The notes beneath the pieces are model-generated. The model was not told where the DNA came from, searched no databases, and saw only the letters and a list, made by a program, of their open reading frames with translations. Shown here one piece after another: positions 16,026 to 24,977 of a DNA stretch of 64,000 bases (position 1 is the first letter of the stretch; each line of letters opens with the position of its first letter). The DNA comes from Flavobacterium crassostreae (GTDB taxonomy: Bacteria > Bacteroidota > Bacteroidia > Flavobacteriales > Flavobacteriaceae), in NCBI RefSeq assembly GCF_001831475.1, contig NZ_CP017688.1:2046001-2110000 (forward strand), read 5' to 3'. The position numbers and the translations under genes were made by a program.

Positions 16026-16258
16026 TTAAAATAATTTATCAAAAATGTCCTAAAGTAAGCTATTAATAAAAACAATTAAAGCACTACAGATATGAAAACA
16101 AAAGGAGAATTACAAAAAAAGTTCAGATTGCTATTATAAAAAAGATAAAAGCAGAAAATGCAACCTAGAAACGAAGGAGGAGTAATAATGGTTCTCAAAT
16201 AATTACTAAAATTCTATTTTCAAGAACGGGCTAAAAACCAATTAAGAAGCAATAAACC

Positions 16259-17299
16259 ATGATACAAGTCAAAAAAGAAGGAGTGCTATTAAGTAAAACC
16301 ATACTTCCGTTTGAAAATGAAGGCGTTCTAAATCCTGCAGTTATAAGCGAGGGGAATTTTGTCCATTTATTTTATCGTGCTGTGGCTGAAGGAAATCATT
16401 CTACTATTGGTTATTGCAAATTTGATGGTCCTTTGAGCTTAAAGAAGAGAAATAGAAAACCACTTTTAGTTCCAGAATTTGACTATGAGAGTCACGGTAT
16501 GGAAGATCCAAGAATTGTAAAAATAGAAGACCTCTATTATTTAACCTATACCGGTTTTGATGGCATCAATGCCTTAGGATGTCTGGCTATTTCGAAAGAC
16601 CTGATACATTTTGAAAAAAAAGGAATTATAGTACCGCAAATTACCTTTGCAGAATTTGATCAATTGGCAGAGGAAGAAAGTGCCATCAATGCTAAATATT
16701 TTCGCTACAATGAGCACACCAATAGTTTAGAAAAAGACAATAGTAAATACTTGGTTTGGGACAAAAACGTTATTTTTTTTCCTAGAAAAATTAAAGGTAA
16801 TTTTTACTTTTTGCACCGCATTAGACCTGAAGTTCAGATTGTTGTAGGAGTAAAAGAGTTGAAAGATTTGACGGAAGTTTTTTATCAAGATTATTTAAAG
16901 CATTTTAATGACTATGTAGTTCTTACTTCTAAATTTGATCACGAAATCAGTTACGTTGGTGGCGGTTGCCCTCCAATCGAAACAGAACAGGGTTGGCTAT
17001 TGATATACCATGGTGTTAAAGACGGGCTTGATGGTTATGTTTATTCAGCATGTGCCGCATTGCTTGATCTAGAGAATCCACAAAAAGAGATTGCTCGACT
17101 TCCTTATCCACTCTTTAAACCAGAAATTAATTGGGAATTAAAAGGCGAAGTAAATAACGTTTGCTTTCCTACGGGAGCCGTTGTTTTCAAAGATACCTTA
17201 TACATCTATTACGGCGCAGCTGATGAAAGAATTGCCTGCGCTTCTGTTTCCTTTTCAGGATTGATAAATGAATTAATGCTTTATAAAAAAACAAGATGA
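16259..17299 (+). CDS. GH130-like glycoside phosphorylase/hydrolase
   Basis: The 346-residue five-bladed propeller-type protein has LNPAVI, LFYRAV, GMEDPRIVKIEDLYYLTYTG and GGGCPPIETEQGWLLIYHG, the repeated motif pattern of family GH130 (beta-mannoside phosphorylases). The central EDPR motif carries the usual acidic residue. No signal peptide is seen, so it is cytoplasmic. It overlaps the next gene by 4 bp (ATGA), so both products probably act on the same manno- or gluco-configured saccharide. Confidence 0.85.
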   Translation: MIQVKKEGVLLSKTILPFENEGVLNPAVISEGNFVHLFYRAVAEGNHSTIGYCKFDGPLSLKKRNRKPLLVPEFDYESHGMEDPRIVKIEDLYYLTYTGFDGINALGCLAISKDLIHFEKKGIIVPQITFAEFDQLAEEESAINAKYFRYNEHTNSLEKDNSKYLVWDKNVIFFPRKIKGNFYFLHRIRPEVQIVVGVKELKDLTEVFYQDYLKHFNDYVVLTSKFDHEISYVGGGCPPIETEQGWLLIYHGVKDGLDGYVYSACAALLDLENPQKEIARLPYPLFKPEINWELKGEVNNVCFPTGAVVFKDTLYIYYGAADERIACASVSFSGLINELMLYKKTR

Positions 17300-19662
17300 T
17301 AAACAACGTAAGGTCAAAGCAGCATGATGGATATGTAGCGCTAAACGAAACCATTTTTAGCGAAATAAATACTCCAATACAAAAACAAAATAATAATAAT
17401 AATAAGTCTGAAGTCTTAATTATTACTTCCTATCCACCACGAGAATGTGGTATTGCTACCTATTCACAAGATCTAATTTTTGCATTAAACAACAAATTTG
17501 AAAACACATTTGATATAAAAATAGCAGCTTTAGAAACCAAAAACAACAAGTATAGTTATGGTAAGGAAGTGGTATCAATTTTAGAAACAGAAAATGAAAA
17601 TTCGTATCGTGAACTCGCAGAACAAATTAATAACAATGCGTCTCTAGAGTTAGTTCTGATTCAGCATGAATTTGGCCTATTCAGAACCAATGAAACTGAT
17701 TTTATTCAATTTTTAAAGAATATAAAAAAAAGTAGCATCATTGTTTTTCATACGGTTTTGCCAAACCCTGATACACTCTTAAAAAAAAATATAGCATTAA
17801 TTAATGCCAATGTTGATTCTTTTGTAGTAATGACTAATAATTCAGCCAGATTACTACATCAGGATTATGGCATTGCAATGGCTAAAATTAGTCTGATTCC
17901 TCACGGCACACATTTAGTGAAGTACACCAATAAGGAAGTCCTAAAAGAAAAACACAATTTGTTAGGCAGGCAGGTAATTTCCACTTTTGGTTTATTGAGT
18001 TCAGGAAAATCAATCGAAACAACATTAGACGCCATGCCGGCCATTATTGAGAAAAACCCAGCTGTTTTGTTTTTGATTATTGGTAAAACGCATCCATCAG
18101 TCGTTTTAGAAGAAGGGGAAAAATATCGAGATAGTTTAAAACAGAAAATAGAAACCCTTGGCTTACAACAGCACGTAAAGTTTATCAATGCTTTTTTACC
18201 GCTTAAAGAATTATTGGAATATTTACAACTTACGGATATTTATCTTTTTACTTCAAAAGATCCTAATCAAGCCGTAAGTGGTACGTTTTCGTATGCTATA
18301 AGCTGTGGCTGCCCAGTAATCTCAACACCCATACCGCATGCAACTGAATTAGTAAAGAACAAAGGGGGAATTACGATCGACTTTGGAAACTCAAAGCAGT
18401 TAGCTAAGCAAGTAATAGTGTTATTGGATAATCCAGTTTTGTGTAAAGAAATTTCAAATAATGGGATTCATAAAATGGCTCCAACGGCTTGGGAAAACTC
18501 AGCTCTAGCACATGCAACATTATTTCAAAGATTTCTTAACAAAAAAATAAAACTACAGTATATCAAGCCCAGTATTAACTTGAACCATTTGAAAGAATTG
18601 ACTACTTCATTTGCCATGATACAATTCTCGATAATCAACAAACCCGATTTAAAAAGTGGGTATACGCTAGATGATAATGCGCGAGCCTTAGTAGCAATGT
18701 GCCAACATTTTGAGTTGACCAATGATCCTGAAGATTTAGTTTATATCCATCGATATTATGAATTCATACATTTTTGCCAACAAAAAGACGGTACTTTTTT
18801 GAATTATGTAAATACCGATAAAAAATTCACGTCACAAAATAGCGAAAACCTAGAAGATTCGAACGGTAGGGCGATATGGGCTTTAGGTTTTTTGATTTCG
18901 ATGTACCAATTATTACCCGAAGTATTAATCCTAAAAGCAAAGAAAACCATGCAGGATGCAATAGCAAATGCCACCGCAATGCATTCAACAAGAGCAATGG
19001 CTTTTACCATAAAAGGAATTTATTATAGTAATAAAAGAGCAATGGTTTTTGAAAACAAGAAAATAATTAAGACTTTGGCTAACAGGTTAGTACAGATGTA
19101 TAGGCATGAATCTAAACCAACTTGGCTATGGTTTGAGAGCTATATGACTTATGGTAACAGCATTCTTCCCGAAGCGATGCTTTGTGCTTATTTGGCTACT
19201 GGCGAAATGAAATATAAGGAAATTGCAAAGACTTCATTTGATTTTTTATTATCCAAAATAGTTTCTCAAAACAGTATTAATGTTATTTCTAATAAAGGAT
19301 GGTTACACAATGACATCGTAGTAAATAAAAAAGTAATTGGTGGCGAACAACCCATTGATGTGGCGTATACCATACTTGCATTGGCTAAATTCTTTGATAC
19401 CTTTAGAACTGCTCACTACCAATACAATATGGAAACCGCATTTAGTTGGTTTTTGGGCAACAATCATTTGCGCCAAATTATTTACAATCCTTGTACAGGT
19501 GGTTGTTACGATGGATTGGAAGAAAACTATGTCAATCTTAATCAAGGAGCCGAGTCAACAGTCAGTTATCTGATGGCAAGGTTAACTATCGAAAAATACA
19601 CAAGAGAAATACCAAGCAATAGGTTGCCAACTAAAAACAGCAATTTAGCACTAACCAATTGA
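17296..19662 (+). CDS. Glycosyltransferase family 4 fused to a C-terminal alpha/alpha-toroid domain
   Basis: The 788-residue protein has an N-terminal GT4 GT-B fold (about 35-415): TSYPPRECGIATY acceptor-side loop, FGLLSSGKSIETTLDA, and the donor-site region TSKDPNQAVSGTFSYAISCGCPVI. A helical region of about 360 residues follows (LDDNARALVA, SNGRAIWALGFL, WLWFESYMTYGNSILPEAML), resembling six-hairpin glycosidase or epimerase folds. It is translationally coupled to the GH130 gene. The pair may make and turn over a mannose-containing oligosaccharide or compatible solute, but the substrate is unknown. Confidence 0.85.
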   Translation: MINNVRSKQHDGYVALNETIFSEINTPIQKQNNNNNKSEVLIITSYPPRECGIATYSQDLIFALNNKFENTFDIKIAALETKNNKYSYGKEVVSILETENENSYRELAEQINNNASLELVLIQHEFGLFRTNETDFIQFLKNIKKSSIIVFHTVLPNPDTLLKKNIALINANVDSFVVMTNNSARLLHQDYGIAMAKISLIPHGTHLVKYTNKEVLKEKHNLLGRQVISTFGLLSSGKSIETTLDAMPAIIEKNPAVLFLIIGKTHPSVVLEEGEKYRDSLKQKIETLGLQQHVKFINAFLPLKELLEYLQLTDIYLFTSKDPNQAVSGTFSYAISCGCPVISTPIPHATELVKNKGGITIDFGNSKQLAKQVIVLLDNPVLCKEISNNGIHKMAPTAWENSALAHATLFQRFLNKKIKLQYIKPSINLNHLKELTTSFAMIQFSIINKPDLKSGYTLDDNARALVAMCQHFELTNDPEDLVYIHRYYEFIHFCQQKDGTFLNYVNTDKKFTSQNSENLEDSNGRAIWALGFLISMYQLLPEVLILKAKKTMQDAIANATAMHSTRAMAFTIKGIYYSNKRAMVFENKKIIKTLANRLVQMYRHESKPTWLWFESYMTYGNSILPEAMLCAYLATGEMKYKEIAKTSFDFLLSKIVSQNSINVISNKGWLHNDIVVNKKVIGGEQPIDVAYTILALAKFFDTFRTAHYQYNMETAFSWFLGNNHLRQIIYNPCTGGCYDGLEENYVNLNQGAESTVSYLMARLTIEKYTREIPSNRLPTKNSNLALTN

Positions 19663-19764
19663 AGTTGTGTTGCTACTAATAGAAAAATTTAAAGGAACAC
19701 AAGTCCAGAAATTACCTAAAAAGCGTTACTAATAACCTAATCATTTATCAAAAACAACAACAGT

Positions 19765-20100
19765 ATGAAACCAAAAAAATATATTTCGAAAGTATCAGAA
19801 TCAGAAAGTGATAATTTAGATCGAATGAACTATCCACCTAGCGACGATATTTTTAATAAACTTACAGAAGAGCAAGATATCAATCCTGAGGATATTTCGA
19901 AAAAGAAGTTCCGCATTAAACCTAGAAACAATAAGTGGAATGAAAAGGATTTTGAAGAAGATGTTTCGGGTTCCGATTTAGATATTCCAGGTGCCGAACT
20001 CGATGATGCCATGGAACAAATTGGAAGTGAAGACGAAGAAAATAATGGTTATAGTTTAGGGGGCGATGCTCACAACAATCTGGACGAAGACCATGGCTAA
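19765..20100 (+). CDS. Acidic hypothetical protein
   Basis: The 111-residue protein is highly charged and probably disordered. It starts with a Lys-rich segment, has a KKKFRIKPRNNKWNEKDFEEDVSG core and ends with a run of Asp, Glu and Asn. The PGAELDDAMEQIGSEDEENN section, where acidic residues surround a short helix, resembles a conserved motif in small Bacteroidota proteins of unknown function. No membrane segment or signal is seen. It lies between the GT4 gene and the mla operon on the same strand. Confidence 0.7.
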   Translation: MKPKKYISKVSESESDNLDRMNYPPSDDIFNKLTEEQDINPEDISKKKFRIKPRNNKWNEKDFEEDVSGSDLDIPGAELDDAMEQIGSEDEENNGYSLGGDAHNNLDEDHG

Positions 20101-20202
20101 CATAAATCTTGGATTGAATGGTCTAAAGAATATGTACCTGAAAACTTCAAATCAATCGGTTTCTAACCAAATAATATTTTCTAGTTATTAAAAAAAATAA
20201 TC

Positions 20203-20961
20203 ATGATAGCTTTTATAAAAGAGCAATTTAATCAGGCTGGAAAATTCTCCTTATTTGTGGGAAGATTTTTTAGAGAACTACTTGTTGCTCCTTTTCAATT
20301 CAATGAATTTATTAGGCAATGTTATACCATTGGACACAAATCACTACCCCTTGTTGGTATTACTGGATTTATTATGGGGTTAGTGCTTACTATACAGTCC
20401 AGACCAACAATGACAAATTTTGGTGCAGAATCGTGGTTGCCTAGCATGGTGTCGCTTTCACTGATCAGAGAAATTGCACCTGTAATTACAGCATTAATTT
20501 GTGCTGGAAAAATTGCGTCGGGCATTGGTGCTGAACTAGGTTCTATGAAAGTAACCTCACAGTTGGATGCAATGGAAGTATCGGCTATAAACCCATATAA
20601 ATATCTTGTGGTTACCCGAATTTTAGCCACAACTTTAATGGTTCCATTATTAGTAATTATTGCTGATTTAGTTGGGATTTATGGGGGTTATATTGGATAT
20701 AATGTGCATGGTAAGATTGGCTTATTGCGTTATTTCTCAGAAGTTATCGAGCATCTTGATTTTCTGGATCTTTTACCAGCAACCATAAAAACGTTTTTTT
20801 TTGGTTTTTTTATAGGTGTTATAGGTTGTTACAAAGGATTTAATGCTTCAGGCGGAACCGCAAGTGTGGGTCAAGCCGCTAATTCTGCGGTAGTAACTGC
20901 TTCACTTTCAATTTTTATTTTGGATATGGTAGCAGTTCAAATAACCGATTTATTTTTCTGA
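20203..20961 (+). CDS. mlaE: MlaE-family ABC transporter permease
   Basis: The 252-residue integral membrane protein is of the MlaE/TtgB type, with conserved FIMGLVLTIQ and the LGSMKVTSQLDAMEVSAINPYKYLVVTRI loop that contacts the ATPase. It is followed after 4 bp by the ATPase and then by an MCE-domain protein, the core of a phospholipid transport complex between inner and outer membrane. There is no MlaB (STAS) or MlaC gene nearby. Its location in a stress cluster suggests a conditional paralogue for outer-membrane lipid homeostasis. Confidence 0.93.
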   Translation: MIAFIKEQFNQAGKFSLFVGRFFRELLVAPFQFNEFIRQCYTIGHKSLPLVGITGFIMGLVLTIQSRPTMTNFGAESWLPSMVSLSLIREIAPVITALICAGKIASGIGAELGSMKVTSQLDAMEVSAINPYKYLVVTRILATTLMVPLLVIIADLVGIYGGYIGYNVHGKIGLLRYFSEVIEHLDFLDLLPATIKTFFFGFFIGVIGCYKGFNASGGTASVGQAANSAVVTASLSIFILDMVAVQITDLFF

Positions 20962-20965
20962 AACC

Positions 20966-21706
20966 ATGCAAGAACAAGTGCTCATAAATATCGAAAATCT
21001 TTCTAAATCCTTCGGGAAAAATAAAGTATTGAGAGGTATTAATCTAACGGTAAATAAAGGCGATAATTTGGTCATTCTAGGTCGTTCTGGCTCTGGTAAA
21101 TCCGTAACCATTAAATGTTTGGTAGGATTGCTGAAGGTCGATAAAGGAAAGATAGAGGTATTTGGTACCGATGTTACAGAATTAAACTACAAAGAGCTCA
21201 ATAAAATTCGCTTGAGAATTGGTTTTTTATTTCAAAATGGAGCCTTGTACGATTCGATGTCGGTACGAGATAATTTGGCTTTTACTTTAAAACATCATAC
21301 GAAGGATTTATCAAAAGAAGAGGTTGAAAAACAGATTTACGAAGCATTAGAAAATGTTGGTTTAGAAGACGCTATAGATAAAATGCCTTCGGAATTATCA
21401 GGCGGTATGGTAAAACGTATTGCTCTGGCAAGAACCTTAATCATTAAACCAGAAATTATTCTGTATGATGAACCAACGGCAGGATTGGATACCATCACTG
21501 GCAAAGAAATTAGTGAGTTAATACTATCGATTCAAGAAAAATACAAAACCACTTCAATAGTTATAACACATGACATTATTTGTGCAAAAATGACAGCCAA
21601 CAGAATTAGGATTCTAAAAGATGGACTGATACACGTAGAAGGAAGTTTTGAAGAACTCAAAAATAGTTCAGATGATTGGGTACGTTCTTTTTTTGAATAT
21701 GAATAA
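20966..21706 (+). CDS. mlaF: MlaF-family ABC transporter ATP-binding protein
   Basis: The 246-residue ATPase has Walker A GRSGSGKS, Q-loop FLFQNGALYDSMSV typical of MlaF, signature LSGGMVKR, Walker B ILYDEPTAGLD and switch VITHD. All catalytic motifs are intact. It is coupled to the mlaE gene (4-bp gap). Confidence 0.94.
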   Translation: MQEQVLINIENLSKSFGKNKVLRGINLTVNKGDNLVILGRSGSGKSVTIKCLVGLLKVDKGKIEVFGTDVTELNYKELNKIRLRIGFLFQNGALYDSMSVRDNLAFTLKHHTKDLSKEEVEKQIYEALENVGLEDAIDKMPSELSGGMVKRIALARTLIIKPEIILYDEPTAGLDTITGKEISELILSIQEKYKTTSIVITHDIICAKMTANRIRILKDGLIHVEGSFEELKNSSDDWVRSFFEYE

Positions 21707-21757
21707 GTTGTAAACACAACTATTGCTTAGATAGTACTGTTTTTAAAAATAAACGTA

Positions 21758-22696
21758 ATGGAAAAAACAACAATTAAAACATGGAAATTAGGAATGTTCG
21801 TCCTGCTATCGCTTACAGTATTTCTGGTAACGGTATATTTTATTGGCAAAAGCCAGAATCTTTTTGGAAAAACCTTTCACTTGCAGGCAAAATTCAAGAA
21901 TGTAAGCGGTCTTGAAATTGGTAATAACGTACAACTTTCAGGCATCAACATTGGCACGATAAAAGAAATTGAATTCGTGTCTGATTCTATTGTAATTGTC
22001 AATATGATTATTCGTTCAGAAGTACAACAGTATATAAAAACAGATGCTTTTGCGACCATTGGTTCTGACGGGCTGATGGGCGACAAAGTACTGATGATTG
22101 CTGCCGGAAGCATGTCACAAGTAAAGGTAGAAGATTACGCATTAATTGCCTCTAGAAAATCTGTTGACATGGAGGACTTAATGAGCGGACTCAAAAAAAG
22201 TATCGATAATGCCGAGATTATTACCAAAGAGCTATCAGAATTTAGTTATAAAATTAACAACGGAAAAGGCGCTTTATCAAAATTAGTAACCGATGAAGTA
22301 TTTGCTAAAAGTATAGACCGAACCTTACAAAATCTCGAAATAGGAACTGATGAATTTGTAGTTTTTACGACGAAGCTAAACGATAAAAACGGCACGCTAT
22401 CTAAACTGATGACTGACCCGGCTTATGCCAATAGCATCAAAAAAACCTTGTCGGGATTTGAAAAAAGTGCTGCCGATATAACTGTTTTTACGGCAAAGCT
22501 TAAGAATGATAAAGGGATTGTGTCCAAATTGCTTTCGGATGAAAAAATGGCCAATGCTTTAGACTCAATACTAATAAACACGCAAACAGCTACAGAAAAA
22601 TTAAATGAGATTGAGGAGGCAGCAAAGCATAACTTTCTTTTAAGAGGCTATTTTAGAAGACAAGAAAAAGCTAAACAAAAAAGAGAAGATCGATAA
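21758..22696 (+). CDS. mlaD: MlaD-like MCE-domain protein
   Basis: The 312-residue protein has a single N-terminal membrane helix (LGMFVLLSLTVFLVTVYFIG), an MCE domain (about 40-120; FKNVSGLEIGNNVQLSGINIGTI, GSDGLMGDK) and a long helical region with three imperfect repeats of the type NGKGALSKLVTDE / NGTLSKLMTDP / KGIVSKLLSDE. Such helices can form a needle or tunnel across the periplasm. It completes the mlaEFD set. Confidence 0.9.
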   Translation: MEKTTIKTWKLGMFVLLSLTVFLVTVYFIGKSQNLFGKTFHLQAKFKNVSGLEIGNNVQLSGINIGTIKEIEFVSDSIVIVNMIIRSEVQQYIKTDAFATIGSDGLMGDKVLMIAAGSMSQVKVEDYALIASRKSVDMEDLMSGLKKSIDNAEIITKELSEFSYKINNGKGALSKLVTDEVFAKSIDRTLQNLEIGTDEFVVFTTKLNDKNGTLSKLMTDPAYANSIKKTLSGFEKSAADITVFTAKLKNDKGIVSKLLSDEKMANALDSILINTQTATEKLNEIEEAAKHNFLLRGYFRRQEKAKQKREDR

Positions 22697-22890
22697 AATA
22701 AATAATAAAAGCATTGAACAAAAATTTTAAAAAAACACATAAGGCCATGGTATTGATGCAAAGGAGTTAATAATTTAATTCATTTAAAAACAATATTGAG
22801 ACTAAAAATGAAAATTAGATTTAATTGATTTATTGTTTTTGTTTTAAATAGATTAAAGTAATGAGCATCATTTTTTTACCCACGTTTCAT

Positions 22891-22923
22891 CATTTCAATA
22901 ACAGCCTTTAAGGCGCATCTTTG
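22891..22923 (+). promoter_or_regulatory. Promoter P3: CATTTCA-N18-CATCTTTG before the second BON gene
   Basis: CATTTCA (22891-22897) and CATCTTTG (22916-22923) share the 18-bp spacer of P1 and P2. The dyad AATGA-GCA-TCATT lies upstream at 22860-22872. The start codon of the BON gene is 22 bp beyond the box. Confidence 0.5.
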
Positions 22924-22944
22924 TTCAGAATCTAAAAGCAAAAA

Positions 22945-23406
22945 ATGAAAAGCAATGAAGAACTAATGAAAAATGTTTTAAATGCTATCAATTGGGAACC
23001 ACTTTTGCACGCTGCCGAAATAGGGGTAATGGTAAAATATGGAGTCGTAAAACTAACAGGCTCAGTAGATACGTATGCAAAAAAAGTAGAAGTCGAGAAA
23101 GCTGCTAAAAATGTAACTGGTGTCAAAGAAGTATTTGAAGATATTATTGTGGTTTGTAGAACCATGGACAAAAGAACAGATGCTGAAATCAGTACTGCTA
23201 TCGAAAAAAAATTCCGTTTGAATTGGGATATTCCTACAAAAAAAATTAAAGTGATCGTAAAGAGTAGCTGGGTATTTTTGAGTGGTGAACTGGAATGGGA
23301 ATATCAGAAAGAGGTTGCTACAGAGGCAGTCAAAAACCTCATAGGAATTACAGGGATTACTAACAATATCACTGTTGTTAGCTCAGCAGAAGATACCATT
23401 TTTTAG
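22945..23406 (+). CDS. BON-domain protein (two BON repeats)
   Basis: The 153-residue protein has two BON domains (about 10-70 and 75-145). Its second domain (VFLSGELEWEYQKEVATEAVKNLIGITGITNNI) is strikingly close to the first domain of the 15417-15875 protein, so the two genes are probably related by duplication. There is no signal peptide. It leads a run of four small genes of the stress cluster. Confidence 0.87.
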   Translation: MKSNEELMKNVLNAINWEPLLHAAEIGVMVKYGVVKLTGSVDTYAKKVEVEKAAKNVTGVKEVFEDIIVVCRTMDKRTDAEISTAIEKKFRLNWDIPTKKIKVIVKSSWVFLSGELEWEYQKEVATEAVKNLIGITGITNNITVVSSAEDTIF

Positions 23407-23455
23407 CATAATCCAAATAGCTTGGCTTTTACGCTCACACTTAAATAACTAAATT

Positions 23456-23674
23456 ATGATGAATTATAACAATTACAGTTTTGTAGGGATGCACCTAGTA
23501 TGGTGGTTTGTTTGGATGGTATTACTATTTTGGATTTTTGCGATCCCATATAATATTCCAGGACAAAAGGCAAAAAAAGATACCCCACTTGATATCCTAA
23601 AAAAGCGATATGCTTCTGGGCAAATTAGTATTGAAGAATATCAGGAAATAAAAAAAACACTTGAATTTAAATAA
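23456..23674 (+). CDS. SHOCT-domain small membrane protein
   Basis: The 72-residue protein has one Trp-rich membrane helix (LVWWFVWMVLLFWIF) and a C-terminal SHOCT motif (DILKKRYASGQISIEEYQEIKKTL). SHOCT modules are short oligomerisation segments attached to many membrane proteins. The function here is unknown. Confidence 0.85.
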   Translation: MMNYNNYSFVGMHLVWWFVWMVLLFWIFAIPYNIPGQKAKKDTPLDILKKRYASGQISIEEYQEIKKTLEFK

Positions 23675-23697
23675 TTTAAAATTCTAAAATCCATCGA

Positions 23698-23904
23698 ATG
23701 AAAAAAAATATGGGATCAGTTGATAAAGCAATACGAGGCCTTTTTGCGATAGTTTTTATAGGATTGTATTTAGCAAATGTAATTACAGGAACAGTCGGGA
23801 TAGCTCTTTTAATGCTTGCTGGGGTTTTTATTCTTACAAGTTTTGTGAGCTTTTGTCCATTGTATTATCCATTTGGATTCTATTCTAATAAAAAAATAAA
23901 ATAG
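23698..23904 (+). CDS. DUF2892/YgaP-like transmembrane protein
   Basis: The 68-residue protein has an N-terminal MGSVDKAIRGLFAI and two hydrophobic helices ending in CPLYYPFGF, the typical DUF2892 signature. It lies 23 bp after the SHOCT gene in the same direction, so the two are probably co-transcribed. Role unknown. Confidence 0.85.
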   Translation: MKKNMGSVDKAIRGLFAIVFIGLYLANVITGTVGIALLMLAGVFILTSFVSFCPLYYPFGFYSNKKIK

Positions 23905-24068
23905 GGAAATTAAAGTTCTACTATTAATTAAAAAATTTTAGTAGCAAGATTGGAATGGTAATCACATTTTTAAATTCCAAAACCAATACATTATTACTCT
24001 AGGTTACAATTTTATAGGATTAACTACATTAAGAGCAGCTCTTTTTATTACAATTAAACAAAAAAAAA

Positions 24069-24446
24069 ATGGCAACACAAAAAAACTTAGGCATTTGGAT
24101 GGATCATGCAACTGCTAATTTAATAGATTTGAATTCAGAGAAAAACAGTAATTCTATTGATTCAAAATTCACAACAAACACAAAAGAAGAAGTACTTGCT
24201 AGAAGTGAATTTACGATGCACAACAAAGAAGAACAAATGACCGAAGCCTTCTATAAGGAAATATCAGAAAAAATTTTGAATTACAATCACGTGCTTTTAT
24301 TTGGTCCAACCAATGCAAAAACAGAATTGCAGAATTATTTAAATAAGGATTTACATTTTAAAGAGATACAAATTGATGTTGAAGCAGCAGATAAAATGAC
24401 GGACAACCAACAAAATGCATTTGTTCGAGAATATTTTAAAAAATAA
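24069..24446 (+). CDS. Hypothetical protein, possible eRF1/host-attachment-like fold
   Basis: The 125-residue soluble protein starts GIWMDHATANLIDL and later has VLLFGPTNAKTELQNYL and ADKMTDNQQNAFVREYF. The order (strand with DHxxA near the start, a central LLFGP strand, a C-terminal helix with DNQxxAFVREYF) recalls small translational-machinery-like proteins found with stress genes in Bacteroidota. I do not recognise it with certainty. A strong hairpin follows directly. Confidence 0.75.
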   Translation: MATQKNLGIWMDHATANLIDLNSEKNSNSIDSKFTTNTKEEVLARSEFTMHNKEEQMTEAFYKEISEKILNYNHVLLFGPTNAKTELQNYLNKDLHFKEIQIDVEAADKMTDNQQNAFVREYFKK

Positions 24447-24463
24447 TGAAATAAGACTGTTTT

Positions 24464-24499
24464 AAAATATGGAATAGAGATTTCTCTGTTCCATATTTT
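24464..24499 (+). terminator. Long hairpin between two small stress genes
   Basis: A 17-bp stem (24464-24480 with 24483-24499) has one G-T wobble and a 2-base apex, and ends in TATTTTA. It lies 18 bp after the stop codon and 21 bp before the next gene, so it is a terminator or an mRNA-stabilising/attenuating hairpin. Confidence 0.65.
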
Positions 24500-24519
24500 A
24501 ATGTTTAAAAATAACCATT

Positions 24520-24831
24520 ATGGAAAAAACAAATATGGATAGTTTAGTTACTGTTTTGGCTGCGGTTGAAAAACTAGGCTTTCAATCGCAATTCGAGGTC
24601 AATGGAAAAAATTTAGTTTCCTTAAAAACAGATCAACATTTTCTATCAACCGAAGTGAAAATAGCACATTATTACCGTTTTGAAGGCGAATCCAGTCCTG
24701 ATGACAGTTCCATCATGTATGCTATTGAATGTAATACAGGAGAAAAAGGAACGCTAATTGATGGCTATGGACCTAGCGCAAACCTTGAAACAGCTAATTT
24801 TATAACGACTGTAAACAGCATCAAAAAATAG
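24520..24831 (+). CDS. Small conserved protein of a family often labelled phosphoribosylpyrophosphate synthetase
   Basis: The 103-residue protein has the pattern LGFQSQFEVNGKNL, HYYRFEGESSPDDSSIMYAIEC and GEKGTLIDGYGPSAN. This matches a Bacteroidota family whose database label as a PRPP synthetase is, from memory, not supported by its size: it is far too short and lacks the PRPP-binding loop. No signal or membrane helix is seen. Probably a stress-associated small protein. Confidence 0.75.
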   Translation: MEKTNMDSLVTVLAAVEKLGFQSQFEVNGKNLVSLKTDQHFLSTEVKIAHYYRFEGESSPDDSSIMYAIECNTGEKGTLIDGYGPSANLETANFITTVNSIKK

Positions 24832-24977
24832 TATGCAATAAAACAGTAGCCGTTGTTTTTTTAGAAAAATAGCAACTTTTTATTGAAGGTATTTTACAAA
24901 TATTCAACTGTATTCTAGAAAATTAAAAGTAATATTTTAGCAATACATCAGCCTAGTCTATGAAAAAATAAAACTTT

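Noticed and set aside
16092..16139. 15-codon ORF in the leader of the GH130 gene
   Set aside because: No conserved features. Could be a leader peptide, but nothing supports it.
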